Shown: in pieces, positions 23,769 to 32,527 of the stretch | Layout: each line of letters begins with the position of its first letter | How positions within the stretch are numbered: the stretch's first letter is position 1 | NCBI GenBank assembly: GCA_963744575.1 | Contig: CAVUUF010000003.1 | Span: 186,001-250,000, forward strand | Direction of reading: 5' to 3' | Origin: Palsa-504 sp963744575 | GTDB taxonomy: Bacteria > Actinomycetota > Actinomycetes > Streptosporangiales > Streptosporangiaceae | Length of the DNA: 64,000 nt | Program-made: the position numbers and the translations under genes | The notes under the pieces: generated by a model | What the model was told of the DNA's origin: nothing | Database searches by the model: none | What the model saw: only the letters and a program-made list of their open reading frames with translations

Positions 23769-25946
23769 CTACAGCCGCGTCGGGGCCGAACTGCGCCTGG
23801 CCATCAGCTCGATCGCCAGTTCCTGCCGCACCGGGCGGACCTTCTTCCCTCGTAGCAGCGCGCACAGCCGCCTGGCGCCTTCCGCCCCGCTGAAGGCCAG
23901 CGGCTGCCGGATGGTGCTCAGGCCGAGGAAGGCAGCCGAATCGATGTCGTCAAAGCCGACCACGGACAATTTCCCTGGTACGGCCACGCCGAGCCGGTCC
24001 GCCGCGGACAGCACGCCGATGGCCTGGATGTCGGACGCGGCGAAGATCGCCGACGGGGGATCGGGTGACTTCAGCAGCTGCGCCGCGTGCTCGGCCGCGA
24101 CGGCGGTGTCGTGCGGCCCCCGCAGGATCAGGTTCGGTTCCGCGCCAATGCCCGCTGCGGCCAGGGCCTGCCTGTACCCGTGCAGCCGCCGCGCCGACGA
24201 GGTGAAACCCAGCCCGGCCGGGGGCCTGCCGAACGGCATGTCGCCGATGAAGCCGATCCGGCGGTGCCCCAGGGCGATGAGGTGACCGGTGGCCAGCCTG
24301 CCCCCGGCCGCGTCGTCGATGACCGTCTGCGGTACTCCCGGGTTGGCCGCGTCCACGCTGACCAGCGCGACACCGGCGCGGGCGAACTGGTCGAGCTGGC
24401 CGCGGGACAGCGGCAGGGAGATGGCCAGCACTCCGTCCGCCCGGTGCGTGGGCAGCAGGGCCTCCAAGTGGCGATCCCGCTCCGCCGGGCTGTCGACGTT
24501 GCACACGATCGTGTCGTAGCCCCGCTCTTCGAGCACGGCCAGCGCGCTGGCCACCCGGGCCACATTGGACGGTCTGGTCAGGTGGGTGACGATAACAGCG
24601 ACGGTGTGCGGCGTGCCGCGGACGAGGGCCGTCGCGGCGTGGCTCGGCCGGTACCCGAGCCGGCGGATCGAGTCGAGCACCGCCCGCCGGGTGGACTCGC
24701 GCACCTGGCCGCCTCGGTTGAGCACCCGGGACACCGTGCCGACACCCACCCCCGCGTCGGCGGCGACGTCCCCGATGGTGACCCGGCGATCCCCGCCCCC
24801 AGACGCCGGGACGCCCACATTGTGGAAACGTTTCCAGGTCGGGTCGACCTGGTCTTCGTCGGGTCTGGCCGGGCCGCCGGGACGGCTGCCCGACCCGGCC
24901 CCGGCGGTGCTCTCGCCGAGCCGCAGCGTGGTCGGCGTCACCTCGCCCGGTTGCAGATCGGGTCCGTGGTCGAGCTGCCGCAGCGCCCGGGTCACCACCC
25001 GCTGGGCGATGTCGTCGACCGGGATGGTCACGCTGGTCAGCCTCGGCTGCAGCAGGCCGGCCGCGGCACTGCCGTCGAAGCCAGTGACGGCGAGGTCCTG
25101 GCCGATCCGCAGCCGTAGCTCCGTGGCCACGCTGTAGACCACCCCGGCGAGCCGGTCGCTGCTGGTCACGATGGCGTCGGGCCGCAGCTCCGGCTGGCTC
25201 GCGGCCAGCAGCGACCGCACCTTCCCGTGCGCGCTGGCGTCGTCCACCAGCAGCATGCCCGTCTGGTCGGCGGCCATCCCGCGGACGGCCAGGCCGACCC
25301 TGAACCCGGCAGCCCGCTCGATGTCCCAGTAGTCATGCGACCGGTAGCCCAGGAAGGCGAGGCGCTCGAACCCGCGGTCGAGCACGTGCTCCACGGCCGA
25401 AGCGGTGGCGGCGCGGTTGTCGATGTCGACCCAGCGCTGTGGCAACCCTGGTCCGGTCCGGCCGAAGCACGCGAACGGCATCCCGGCCTCGGTCAGCAGC
25501 CTCACCCGATCGTCGTCCGGCCGCAGTTCGGAGAGCATGAACGCGTCGACGCTCCGGCTGGCGATGAGTCGGCGCATCTCATCCAGCGGATCCCCGTCCG
25601 GGACCACGATCACCATGCTGTAGCTCTGCCGCGCGCACGCGGCCGCCAGCGACTGGAGGAACTGCTGCATGAGGTAGTTACCGGGCATCAGCTGCGCCCG
25701 CGGTATCATGTAGGCGATCTGCCTGGTCCGGCGGGAACGCAGACTCCGCGCGCCGTGATGCGGGTAGTAGCCGAGCACGGCCACGGCCTCGAGCACCCGC
25801 GCCCGGGCGGCGTCGCCGACCCGGCCGCTGCCGTTGAGCACGTTCGAGACGGTCTGCCGGGACACGGCCGCGGCCCGCGCCACATCCTGGATCGTTACCT
25901 GTCCGGTGGTCGCGGGTCGGACGTGGCCTGATCGAGACCTAGTCAC
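23769..25946 (-). CDS. Tandem fusion of two complete LacI family regulators
   Basis: One uninterrupted frame of about 725 residues with two LacI proteins in series. The first has its DNA-binding domain at residues 17-43 (VTIQDVARAAAVSRQTVSNV) and a periplasmic-binding-type sensor to about 350. A Gly/Pro/Asp-rich linker follows, then a second HTH at about 389-415 (VTIGDVAADAGVGVGTVSRV) and a second sensor to the end. LacI proteins are normally about 340 residues with one HTH. The linker codes across a perfect LacI-type palindrome (24823-24836), and a GTG at 24818 would give a normal 349-residue second protein. I infer loss of the stop between two adjacent genes. Start GTG 25946 chosen by the HTH position. 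Confidence 0.85.
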   Translation of the reverse strand: MTRSRSGHVRPATTGQVTIQDVARAAAVSRQTVSNVLNGSGRVGDAARARVLEAVAVLGYYPHHGARSLRSRRTRQIAYMIPRAQLMPGNYLMQQFLQSLAAACARQSYSMVIVVPDGDPLDEMRRLIASRSVDAFMLSELRPDDDRVRLLTEAGMPFACFGRTGPGLPQRWVDIDNRAATASAVEHVLDRGFERLAFLGYRSHDYWDIERAAGFRVGLAVRGMAADQTGMLLVDDASAHGKVRSLLAASQPELRPDAIVTSSDRLAGVVYSVATELRLRIGQDLAVTGFDGSAAAGLLQPRLTSVTIPVDDIAQRVVTRALRQLDHGPDLQPGEVTPTTLRLGESTAGAGSGSRPGGPARPDEDQVDPTWKRFHNVGVPASGGGDRRVTIGDVAADAGVGVGTVSRVLNRGGQVRESTRRAVLDSIRRLGYRPSHAATALVRGTPHTVAVIVTHLTRPSNVARVASALAVLEERGYDTIVCNVDSPAERDRHLEALLPTHRADGVLAISLPLSRGQLDQFARAGVALVSVDAANPGVPQTVIDDAAGGRLATGHLIALGHRRIGFIGDMPFGRPPAGLGFTSSARRLHGYRQALAAAGIGAEPNLILRGPHDTAVAAEHAAQLLKSPDPPSAIFAASDIQAIGVLSAADRLGVAVPGKLSVVGFDDIDSAAFLGLSTIRQPLAFSGAEGARRLCALLRGKKVRPVRQELAIELMARRSSAPTRL
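24823..24836. promoter_or_regulatory. LacI-type operator palindrome inside the fused gene
   Basis: TGGAAACGTTTCCA is a perfect 14-bp palindrome with the central CG typical of LacI-family operators. It lies within the reading frame, encoding part of the linker between the two LacI modules, and ends 5 nt from a GTG (24818-24816) that could start the second module. It looks like the former autoregulatory site of the downstream gene. Confidence 0.6.
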
Positions 25947-26434
25947 GTGGTCACCGTACTGCTTTGCCAGATTCCTCTTGACAGGGCATAACTGGAGCGC
26001 TTCGATATGGTAGATCGTTCCATCAGTGTACCGCGAAAATCCGTACGCCACCCGCTACGGAATGCCACCGAGGTTCGCCGCGGCCATGGGGCGCCAGGAG
26101 CTGGCGGTCCCGGCAGGAGCGCCTCGCCAAGACTGGATCGCGGCCCGGGTCTGCGGCGGGCCCGGGCCGCGATCCTGCCCGACACCCCTCGCGTCCCGCA
26201 CCACCACAGCCCGGCACTGCCCGCAGCTACGCGCGCTCGCCGGGCGGCCGCCCACCCGAGCATCCGCCGAGCGACGCCCCGTCTCGCCAGTCCCGTCAGC
26301 GCCAAGCCGCGCATTTCGCGAGAGTGGCGCCCCCGACCCGCCGCCTCATCAAGGCCGGACTTCCGCAGATGGTAGGCAGGCGATCGAGGAAAAGTGGCTC
26401 GTGACCTGGGCAGACGTCATTATGGCTTGATCGT
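25947..26434. other. Intergenic region between the LacI fusion and the IS element
   Basis: About 490 bp with no supported gene. GGAGCGCTTC (25994-26003), one mismatch from a perfect palindrome, lies 48 nt upstream of the LacI fusion start and may be its operator. A plus-strand open frame from 26026 has no family similarity and no ribosome-binding site. DNA next to the IS left end (26380-26434) is more A/T-rich. Confidence 0.35.
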
Positions 26435-28231
26435 GGCGTGTTACTACACGCCGGGTGCCGTATGGCCGCTGGTCAGGTCGGCGGTGGCAGCGTGAAGTCG
26501 AGGAACTTCGGCGGTTCGGGCAGGTCGAGGGCGTGCAGGATGGCCTGCTGGCCGGGGGTGGCCACGGAGCGCTGGGCGACCCGGCCGCCGGCGGTGGCGA
26601 GGGTGACCAGGTGCATCCGGTCGAGCTCATGGCGGAGGTTGCGCCAGGTGTCGCCGGTGCCGGTCTCGGCGACCCGGATGAGCAGCAGCGCCAGCCAGCA
26701 CAGCTGGACGTGGGCGCGGATCCTGTCCTCGCGCCAGTGGTAGACCGGTCGTAGCCTGAGGGCGCCCTTCATGTCCCGCCAGCCGCGCTCGACCGCGACC
26801 AGCTGCTTGTACGCGGCGGCCAGGTCATCGGGGGTGAGCGTCTCGTCGTTGGTGCGCAGCAGCCACTTGCCGTCTAGGCCGGCTTCGCGGGCGATGGCGG
26901 TCTTGTCAAGGCGCAGCAGCCCGCGCGGGGTGCGGCGCAGGAACCGGCGCAGCCCCGGCTTGTCTTTCAGCGAGCCTGCGAGCTCGTCGCGCCTGCGCTG
27001 CGGCCACGTGTCCGAGCCGTCGATGAGGCCTTCCAGGTGGGTCACGAGCCGGCCGCGGACCAGCCGGTCCCGCCCGGCCTGCTCGGGGTTGTGGCAGATC
27101 ACGAACCGCTCCGCCCGCGCCCCGGCGTCCCGGGCGGGAACCCAGACTTCCTTGACCCGCAGGTTTCCGGCCACGGCGTGGTAGCGGCCCTGCCGGGACA
27201 GCGCGGCGGCGGCCTCGGCGTTGGTGTTCCGCAGCTTCTCGGCGTGGATGTAGTGCCCGCCGCCCCTGGCGAGGCAGGCCCGGTTGGCCGCCGACGCGAA
27301 GCCGCGGTCGGCCACCCACACCAGCCGCCGCAGGTTCCACCCGGCCAGGTCGTCCTTGACCTTGCGGATGATCTTCTGATCGCCGGTGCTGCCGGGGAAG
27401 GTCCAGCAGCGCACCGGGATCCCGTCCCGGGTGACCGCCATCGCGATCACCACCTGCGGCAGGTCGTCCCGGTAGTCCTTGGAGTGCCCGAACAGCCGCG
27501 CGCCCTCCTCCTCGGGCAGGCTGCCGGCATCCCCGTCGTCCGCGGCCACTTCGGCCAGCTCGGCGGCCACCTCCATCTCCCAGTAGGTGGAGGTCGTGTC
27601 CACGAAGACGATGTCCACGTCCAGGTTGAGCAGGTGCGCCACCGAGTAGAAAAACTCGGCCGCGATCTCCTCCAGCGCGGCGAGCAGGAAGTCCATGGCC
27701 CGGTAGGCGGCATCGTCGGAGAACCCCGGGCAGCCCTCGATGAACACCCGCTCGGCCACCCACCGGGTCGCGGCCAGCTTGGAGGCCGGCTCCAGCGCCC
27801 GCTGCGCGGCCAGCGCGAAGAGCACCCGCTCGGCCGTCTCGCCGTCCAGCCGCCGCCCGGCCGCAACCCGGCGGATGGCCTGCCCGATCTCCAGCCGCTC
27901 CCACAGCCGGTCCAGCACCCAGGCCCCGCCCAGCCGCCGGGAGTCGAGCACCTCCACCTCGCCGGCCGCTGCCGCGGCGGCCGCCTGCTCCGGTTCCAGG
28001 AACCGGCTGATGGAGGCGACCAGCCGGGCCAGCGCTTCCCGGTCGACCAGGTTTGCCCGGCCGAAGTTGTGGATCACCTTGGCGACCGGGCTGCCGGTCC
28101 GCGGGTGCCGCTCGTTGTGCGCCAGCTGCAGGTACGACACCACGGTGCCGTCTTTGTTCCGCCGCCGCGACTCTCGCAGGTACACGCCTGCAAGTCAAGC
28201 AATCCAGGCAGGCCAGCGCTAGTGACACGCC
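26435..28231 (-). mobile_element. IS1634-family insertion sequence
   Basis: About 1.8 kb containing one transposase gene. Possible terminal inverted repeats are GGCGTGTTACTA at 26435-26446 and its inverted copy with one mismatch at 28220-28231. They lie 38 nt outside the transposase stop and 35 nt outside its start. No exact target-site duplication is visible, so the outermost ends are uncertain by some bases. Confidence 0.6.
26473..28185 (-). CDS. IS1634 family transposase
   Basis: A 570-residue DDE transposase of full family length. The N-terminus MYLRESRRRNKDGTVVSYLQ is typical. The catalytic acids are in IVFVDTTSTYWEME (first Asp), RRLVWVADRGFASAANRA (second Asp) and VERGWRDMKGALRLRPVYHW (Glu), followed by the basic IRAHVQLCWLALLL helix. 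No frameshift or stop breaks it, so the element may still be active. The gene fills nearly the whole element on the minus strand. Confidence 0.92.
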   Translation of the reverse strand: MYLRESRRRNKDGTVVSYLQLAHNERHPRTGSPVAKVIHNFGRANLVDREALARLVASISRFLEPEQAAAAAAAGEVEVLDSRRLGGAWVLDRLWERLEIGQAIRRVAAGRRLDGETAERVLFALAAQRALEPASKLAATRWVAERVFIEGCPGFSDDAAYRAMDFLLAALEEIAAEFFYSVAHLLNLDVDIVFVDTTSTYWEMEVAAELAEVAADDGDAGSLPEEEGARLFGHSKDYRDDLPQVVIAMAVTRDGIPVRCWTFPGSTGDQKIIRKVKDDLAGWNLRRLVWVADRGFASAANRACLARGGGHYIHAEKLRNTNAEAAAALSRQGRYHAVAGNLRVKEVWVPARDAGARAERFVICHNPEQAGRDRLVRGRLVTHLEGLIDGSDTWPQRRRDELAGSLKDKPGLRRFLRRTPRGLLRLDKTAIAREAGLDGKWLLRTNDETLTPDDLAAAYKQLVAVERGWRDMKGALRLRPVYHWREDRIRAHVQLCWLALLLIRVAETGTGDTWRNLRHELDRMHLVTLATAGGRVAQRSVATPGQQAILHALDLPEPPKFLDFTLPPPT

Positions 28232-28345
28232 GAAGGTCGTGTGCCTACAGCTTCCCACCCCTCAGGCACCCTCGCGCATCCCTGACCAGGAGAAACAGCT
28301 CCGATCAGGCCCAGAAATGCCTACGAGCTGCGGAAGTCCGGCAAG

Positions 28346-28386
28346 GCCCAAGCCCGCGTTATCGTGGGCCCAGGCCCGCGTTATCG
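28346..28386. repeat. Short tandem repeat, 22-bp period
   Basis: GCCCAAGCCCGCGTTATCG at 28346-28364 recurs at 28368-28386 with one change (A to G). Two copies only; no spacer pattern of a CRISPR. Confidence 0.6.
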
Positions 28387-28672
28387 GGCAATGCCGTTAG
28401 GAGACCCAGCATATTAACTCGCGGACTTGCTGGCTGCTCGCCTCGGCCCGCTCCCGCGCCCAATAACCCAGGCTGTGATAACGGAGACGGGTGGTGCGCG
28501 CGTCCCTTTCCCTGGAAATTATTCGGGTTATCTTTCCGCGGGCCTTAGCTAAAGATGACCACGCCCGGCAGAAGTCGGCCCAGGCGTCTTCCTCCGGTGT
28601 CCCGCAGTCCCCGTATTCCCCTCGCGCACCTCCGGCTCCGCTCTAGCGCGCCTGCTGGGCCTGCCCGAACAG

Positions 28673-28722
28673 CATGGATGTGGCATTGATGCTGCTCAGG
28701 CAGCATCAATGCCACATCCATG
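28673..28722. repeat. 23-bp perfect inverted repeat with 4-nt loop
   Basis: Left arm 28673-28695 and right arm 28700-28722 are exact reverse complements around the loop TCAG; no mismatch occurs in 23 bp. The arms are only about 50% GC (they include GGATGTGGCATTGATG), unlike the GC-rich hairpins between genes here. There is no T-tract, and the nearest gene end is the IS, 440 bp away, so a simple terminator role is unlikely. Confidence 0.75.
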
Positions 28723-28741
28723 TCGTTATCGGGGGCGGCCT

Positions 28742-28761
28742 GCGGCCCGGATTCGGGCCGC
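28742..28761. repeat. Small GC hairpin next to the long inverted repeat
   Basis: GCGGCCCG (28742-28749) and CGGGCCGC (28754-28761) with a GATT loop, 20 nt beyond the 23-bp hairpin. It could end transcription of a small RNA containing the longer hairpin; this is only a possibility. Confidence 0.4.
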
Positions 28762-29203
28762 GATTAAGCGGGCGGGGCGAGCGGGGCGAATGGGGCAGGC
28801 GGGACGCCCTGGATGGCACTTCATACACCACTCCGCTGGGCGTGGCCACGTCATCCCGGGCCCGTGGATTGAGGCTAAGCAAATCGCCGAAGAAAATGCA
28901 GCGACGGATTACCACCGCTGCCTCTCCAAGGAACCCGCACCCGAAAGATTCACATGCAAGACAGCGCCGCTACGCGGCTCCGGGCCGCCCGCGGGGACAA
29001 GACTGTGGGTAATACATATGGCCAAGCCGCGGCGCGAGCATGAGGCTAGAGGTATCGAGCCGGCGAGCGTGAAGAAGGACCTGAAGTGTTCACAGTGGCC
29101 ACCGTGGCGGATGGTCGCCGGAGGCCTCCTCGGCCCATGATTCTCGACTATTCACGCGAACCCACGACTGCCTTGCCATCGCTGCATTAAGGAGCACTAC
29201 CTG

Positions 29204-29677
29204 ATGTCCGGACCTTTCACCATCACCTCGGCTTCGGTCGGCGAGAGTGATGCTAAGGCCCTTATCGCCCAACTGGACGCCGAACTGAGCGAACGGTACC
29301 CGGGCATTTCCCTCGACCATCTGGTGCTGACTCCCGCCCGGGTCACCGAGGGCGGCGGCACCTTTCTCGTCGCCCGCGAAGGCGGCAAGCTGCTGGGCTG
29401 CGCCGCCCTGCTCAGGCTGGACGGCGCGTCCGGTCAGGTAACCAGGATGTACGTCCGGCCGGCCGCGCGTCGCGCCAGCGTCGGGCGCCGCCTGCTGGCC
29501 GAAATCGAGCGGCACGCCCGCCAGATCGGCCTGCGCCGGCTCGTCCTGCACACCGGGACCCTCCAGCCGGAAGCTCTCCGGCTGTACGAGAGCACCGGCT
29601 TCACCCGCATCCCCGGGTTCGGGCCCTACACGCCCACGTACCCGGGCGTCTGCATGGCCAAGGCGATCGCATGCTGA
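29204..29677 (+). CDS. GNAT family N-acetyltransferase
   Basis: A 157-residue GNAT protein. TFLVAREGGKLLGCAALLRLD forms strands beta2-4, VTRMYVRPAARRASVGRRLLAEIE is the acetyl-CoA loop (R/Q-x-x-G-x-G/A replaced by RRASVGRRL), and ALRLYESTGFTRIPGFGPY is the C-terminal motif B. It is of the small type that acetylates amino groups of metabolites or antibiotics; substrate unknown. AAGGAG stands upstream of the ATG at 29204. It is followed by a 14-bp direct repeat, GCCAGCTTACGAGC, at 29718 and 29738. Confidence 0.87.
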   Translation: MSGPFTITSASVGESDAKALIAQLDAELSERYPGISLDHLVLTPARVTEGGGTFLVAREGGKLLGCAALLRLDGASGQVTRMYVRPAARRASVGRRLLAEIERHARQIGLRRLVLHTGTLQPEALRLYESTGFTRIPGFGPYTPTYPGVCMAKAIAC

Positions 29678-29743
29678 TGCACGAGCCCACCAGCCGGACC
29701 GCCGGACGCGCCGGCAAGCCAGCTTACGAGCGGACGAGCCAGC

Positions 29744-30736
29744 TTACGAGCCCGTTACCGCGTCGGCGCCGCGCGCGTTGATCACCCGGTCGGCCGCGAT
29801 CCCGGCCTGCTCCGCCCGGACGGTGCCGTTCGCCAGCCAGTCCAGCTGACCGGGTGCGTGCGCGTCGGTGTCGATGGCGAACAGGCAGCCGGCCTCGGCG
29901 GCCAGCCGCAGCAGCCGGCCCGGCGGGTCCCGGCGCTCCGGCCGGCAGTTGATCTCGACGGCGACCCCGGCCTCGCGGCAGGCGCCGAACACCGCCTCGG
30001 GGTCGAAGGCCGACTCGGGCCTGCGGCCGCGTCCGCCCAGCAAGCGCCCGGTGCAGTGGCCGAGCACGTCGACGTGCGAGTTGCGCACCGCGGCCACCAT
30101 CCGGCTGGTCATCGGCCCGGACGGCATCCGCAGCTGGGAATGCACGCTGGCCACCACCACGTCGAGCCGGCCGAGCAGGTCCTCGCGCTGGTCGAGTGAG
30201 CCGTCCTCCAGGATGTCGACCTCGATCCCGGTCAGGATCCGGAACGGCGCCAGTTCCTCGTTCAGCTCGCCGATCAGCTCGAGCTGAGCCTCCAGCCGCT
30301 GGGCCGACAGCCCGTTGGCCACGGTCAGCCGCGGCGAGTGGTCGGTCAGCGCGATCCACTCGTGCCCGAGGTCGCGGGCCGCCTCGGCCATCTCCCGCGG
30401 CGGGCTGCCGCCATCGGACCAGTCCGAGTGCGTGTGGCAGTCGCCGCGCAGCGCCGCCCGCAGGCCGTCCCGCGGCGCGGCCGGCTGCTCGGCGAGCAGC
30501 CGGGCCAGGTACCCGGGCACCTCGCCGCGCGCCGCCTCGACCACCACCTGGGCGGTGGTGTCGCCGATGCCCTTCAGCGCCTGCAGCGTGCCCGCGGCCA
30601 CACGCTGTTCCAGCTCGCTCGCGGGCAGCCCGGCCACCACCCCCGCGGCACGCCGGAAGGCCTGGACACGGTACGTCGGCGCACCGCCCCGCTCCAGCTC
30701 GAACGCGATCTGCCGCAGCGCCTGGACAGGATCCAC
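29744..30736 (-). CDS. PHP-domain phosphoesterase with N-terminal helix-hairpin-helix (PolX C-terminal-like)
   Basis: A 330-residue protein. Residues 1-80 are helical with LQALKGIGDTTAQVVVEAA, a helix-hairpin-helix like the PolX thumb region. From about residue 95 the PHP barrel shows the metal motifs GDCHTHSDWSDGGSP, WIALTDHSPRL, GIEVDIL, VVVASVHSQL, VDVLGHCTGRLL and FAIDTDAHAPGQ. PHP domains hydrolyse phosphoesters or act as DNA 3'-exonucleases with two or three metals. There is no polymerase domain, so this is the stand-alone PHP form seen in actinobacteria. It probably shares a transcript with the acyl-CoA synthetase upstream (15-nt gap). Confidence 0.87.
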   Translation of the reverse strand: MDPVQALRQIAFELERGGAPTYRVQAFRRAAGVVAGLPASELEQRVAAGTLQALKGIGDTTAQVVVEAARGEVPGYLARLLAEQPAAPRDGLRAALRGDCHTHSDWSDGGSPPREMAEAARDLGHEWIALTDHSPRLTVANGLSAQRLEAQLELIGELNEELAPFRILTGIEVDILEDGSLDQREDLLGRLDVVVASVHSQLRMPSGPMTSRMVAAVRNSHVDVLGHCTGRLLGGRGRRPESAFDPEAVFGACREAGVAVEINCRPERRDPPGRLLRLAAEAGCLFAIDTDAHAPGQLDWLANGTVRAEQAGIAADRVINARGADAVTGS

Positions 30737-30751
30737 GTCCGCACTCCTGCT

Positions 30752-32398
30752 TCAGGCTGTCCCGATGCGCTTGTCGTGGCCGGCCCATTCGCGGTCGCGC
30801 AGGACGAACTTCTGGGTCTTGCCGGTCGAGGTCTTGGGCAGCGGCCCGAACTCGATCGAGTCCGGGCACTTGTAGTGCGCCAGCCGCTCCCGGCAGAACG
30901 CGATGATCTCCTCCGCGGTCGCCGTGGCGCCCTGGTTGAGGGTGACGAACGCCTTGGGCCGCTCGCCCCAGTGCGGGTGCGGGATCCCGATGACCGCGCA
31001 CTCCAGCACGGCGGGGTGGGCCGCGATGGCCTGCTCGACCTCGATGCTGGAGATGTTCTCGCCGCCGGAGATGATGATGTCCTTGCCGCGGTCGCGCAGC
31101 TCGATGCTGCCGTCGGGATGCCACACGGCCAGGTCCCCGGAATGGAACCAGCCCCCGGCGAACGCCCGGGCGGTGGCGACCTCGTCGTGGAAGTAGCCGC
31201 TCATCACGTTGTTGCCGCGCATGACCACCTCGCCCATCGTCTGCCCGTCCCGCGGGACGTCGTTCAGCTGCTCGTCGACGACGCGGACCAGGTCGGCGGA
31301 GGGATAGGCCTGGCCCTGGCGCGCCAGGTACGTCGCGCGCTGCTTCATCGGAAGCTCGCGCCAGGCCTCCTGCTCGGGGCACACGGTGATCGGGCCGTAG
31401 GTCTCGGTCAGGCCGTAGACGTGCACGACGCGGAAGTTCAGCTCGCTCATCCGGGCGAACAGCGTCGGCGACGGCGGCGCGGCGGCCACCATCGCGGTCA
31501 CCGGCCGGTCCAGGCGGTGCGCCCTGGGGTGGTTGAGGACCATCAGCTGGACGGTCGGCGCGCCGTTGTAATGCGTCACGCCCTCGCCGTCGATCAGGTC
31601 CCACACGCGCTCGGGGTCCACCGCGCGCATGGTCACGTGCCGCGCCCCCACCGCGGTGACCGCCCACGGGAAGCACCAGCCGTTGCAGTGGAACATCGGC
31701 AGCGTCCACAGGTACACCGAATCGGTGCCCATCCCGGCCACGATCACCTCGCTCAGCGCGTTCAGGTACGCGCCGCGGTAGGTGTACTGCACCCCCTTGG
31801 GCCGGCCCGTGGTGCCGGAGGTGTAGTTGATCGAGATCGTCTCCTCCTCGTGCTCGAGCCAGCTGGCCGGCATCACCGGCGAGGCGGCGGCCAGGAGCTC
31901 CTCGTAGGGATCCGCCGCCCCGGCATCTGCACCGGCACCGGCACCGGCATAGCGGATCACGGTCACGCCCGCCAGGTCCAGCGGCGCGGCCAGCGCCTCA
32001 AGCGCGGCATCGAGCAGCAGGTAGCGCGCGCCGCTGTGGGCCAGGATGTATCCGACCTCGGCGCTGGCCAGCCGGTTATTGACCGCGACCAGGACCCCGC
32101 CCGCCGCCGGCACCCCGAAGTGCGCCTCGAGCATCGCCGACGAGTTGAATAGCAGCGTGGCGACGCGGTCGCCCTTGCCCAGCCCGGCCGACCGCAGCGC
32201 GTTGGCCAGCCGCCACGACCGCTCCGCGAGGTCCCGGTAGGAGCGCCGCCGGTCGCCGTCCACGACTGCGGTCTTGTCCGGGTAGATGTACGCCGCCCGG
32301 CGCAGGAACTCGACCGGGTTCAGCTCGGACCGGAACACCTGGCCCGGTGCCGCGTCAGGCCCGGACGCACCGGGGGCTTCGGAAAGTACACCGCTCAT
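30752..32398 (-). CDS. Acyl-CoA synthetase (AMP-forming, medium/long-chain FadD-like)
   Basis: A 548-residue adenylate-forming enzyme. The P-loop-like INYTSGTTGRPKGVQYTYRG, the VVHVYGLTETYGP motif, GWFHSGDLAVWHPDGSIELRDRGKD and the catalytic-Lys tail LPKTSTGKTQKF are all present. It activates a fatty or aryl acid to its CoA ester. Sequence style (LPMFHCNGWCFPW) is that of the medium-chain/AlkK-like group. An in-frame GGCACC microsatellite near 31930-31948 gives a short Ala-Gly repeat (AGAGAGADAGA). It is divergent from citrate synthase across 129 bp. Confidence 0.88.
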   Translation of the reverse strand: MSGVLSEAPGASGPDAAPGQVFRSELNPVEFLRRAAYIYPDKTAVVDGDRRRSYRDLAERSWRLANALRSAGLGKGDRVATLLFNSSAMLEAHFGVPAAGGVLVAVNNRLASAEVGYILAHSGARYLLLDAALEALAAPLDLAGVTVIRYAGAGAGADAGAADPYEELLAAASPVMPASWLEHEEETISINYTSGTTGRPKGVQYTYRGAYLNALSEVIVAGMGTDSVYLWTLPMFHCNGWCFPWAVTAVGARHVTMRAVDPERVWDLIDGEGVTHYNGAPTVQLMVLNHPRAHRLDRPVTAMVAAAPPSPTLFARMSELNFRVVHVYGLTETYGPITVCPEQEAWRELPMKQRATYLARQGQAYPSADLVRVVDEQLNDVPRDGQTMGEVVMRGNNVMSGYFHDEVATARAFAGGWFHSGDLAVWHPDGSIELRDRGKDIIISGGENISSIEVEQAIAAHPAVLECAVIGIPHPHWGERPKAFVTLNQGATATAEEIIAFCRERLAHYKCPDSIEFGPLPKTSTGKTQKFVLRDREWAGHDKRIGTA

Positions 32399-32527
32399 CG
32401 CCCGCCTCCTTCGATGAAGCCCACCATAACGGCCGGCACCGGGGGAGGGATAGCGCGGTAAAAAGCTGAGACATGTGTTCGTCGTCGGGTCTGTCTAGCA
32501 CCTAGCCAGACCGCCTATGGTCGAGAC

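Larger units (their letters stand above)
28232..29203. other. Non-coding, hairpin-rich region beside the IS element
   Basis: About 970 bp in which no frame shows family similarity or a convincing ribosome-binding site. It holds a 19-bp tandem repeat with one mismatch and 22-bp period (28346-28386), a 23-bp perfect hairpin (28673-28722) and an 8-bp GC hairpin (28742-28761). Local GC is lower around 28500-28560 and 28880-29060. This is accessory-type DNA between the IS and the acetyltransferase gene. Confidence 0.45.

Noticed and set aside
26026..26430. 134-codon plus-strand frame between the LacI fusion and the IS
   Set aside because: No ribosome-binding site, no recognised domain, biased composition.
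28346..28386. Two-copy 22-bp-period repeat considered as a CRISPR or att duplication
   Set aside because: Only two copies with a 3-nt gap; no integrase or cas context.
28674..29012. 112-codon plus-strand frame through the hairpin region
   Set aside because: It starts within the inverted repeat, has no ribosome-binding site and no family similarity.
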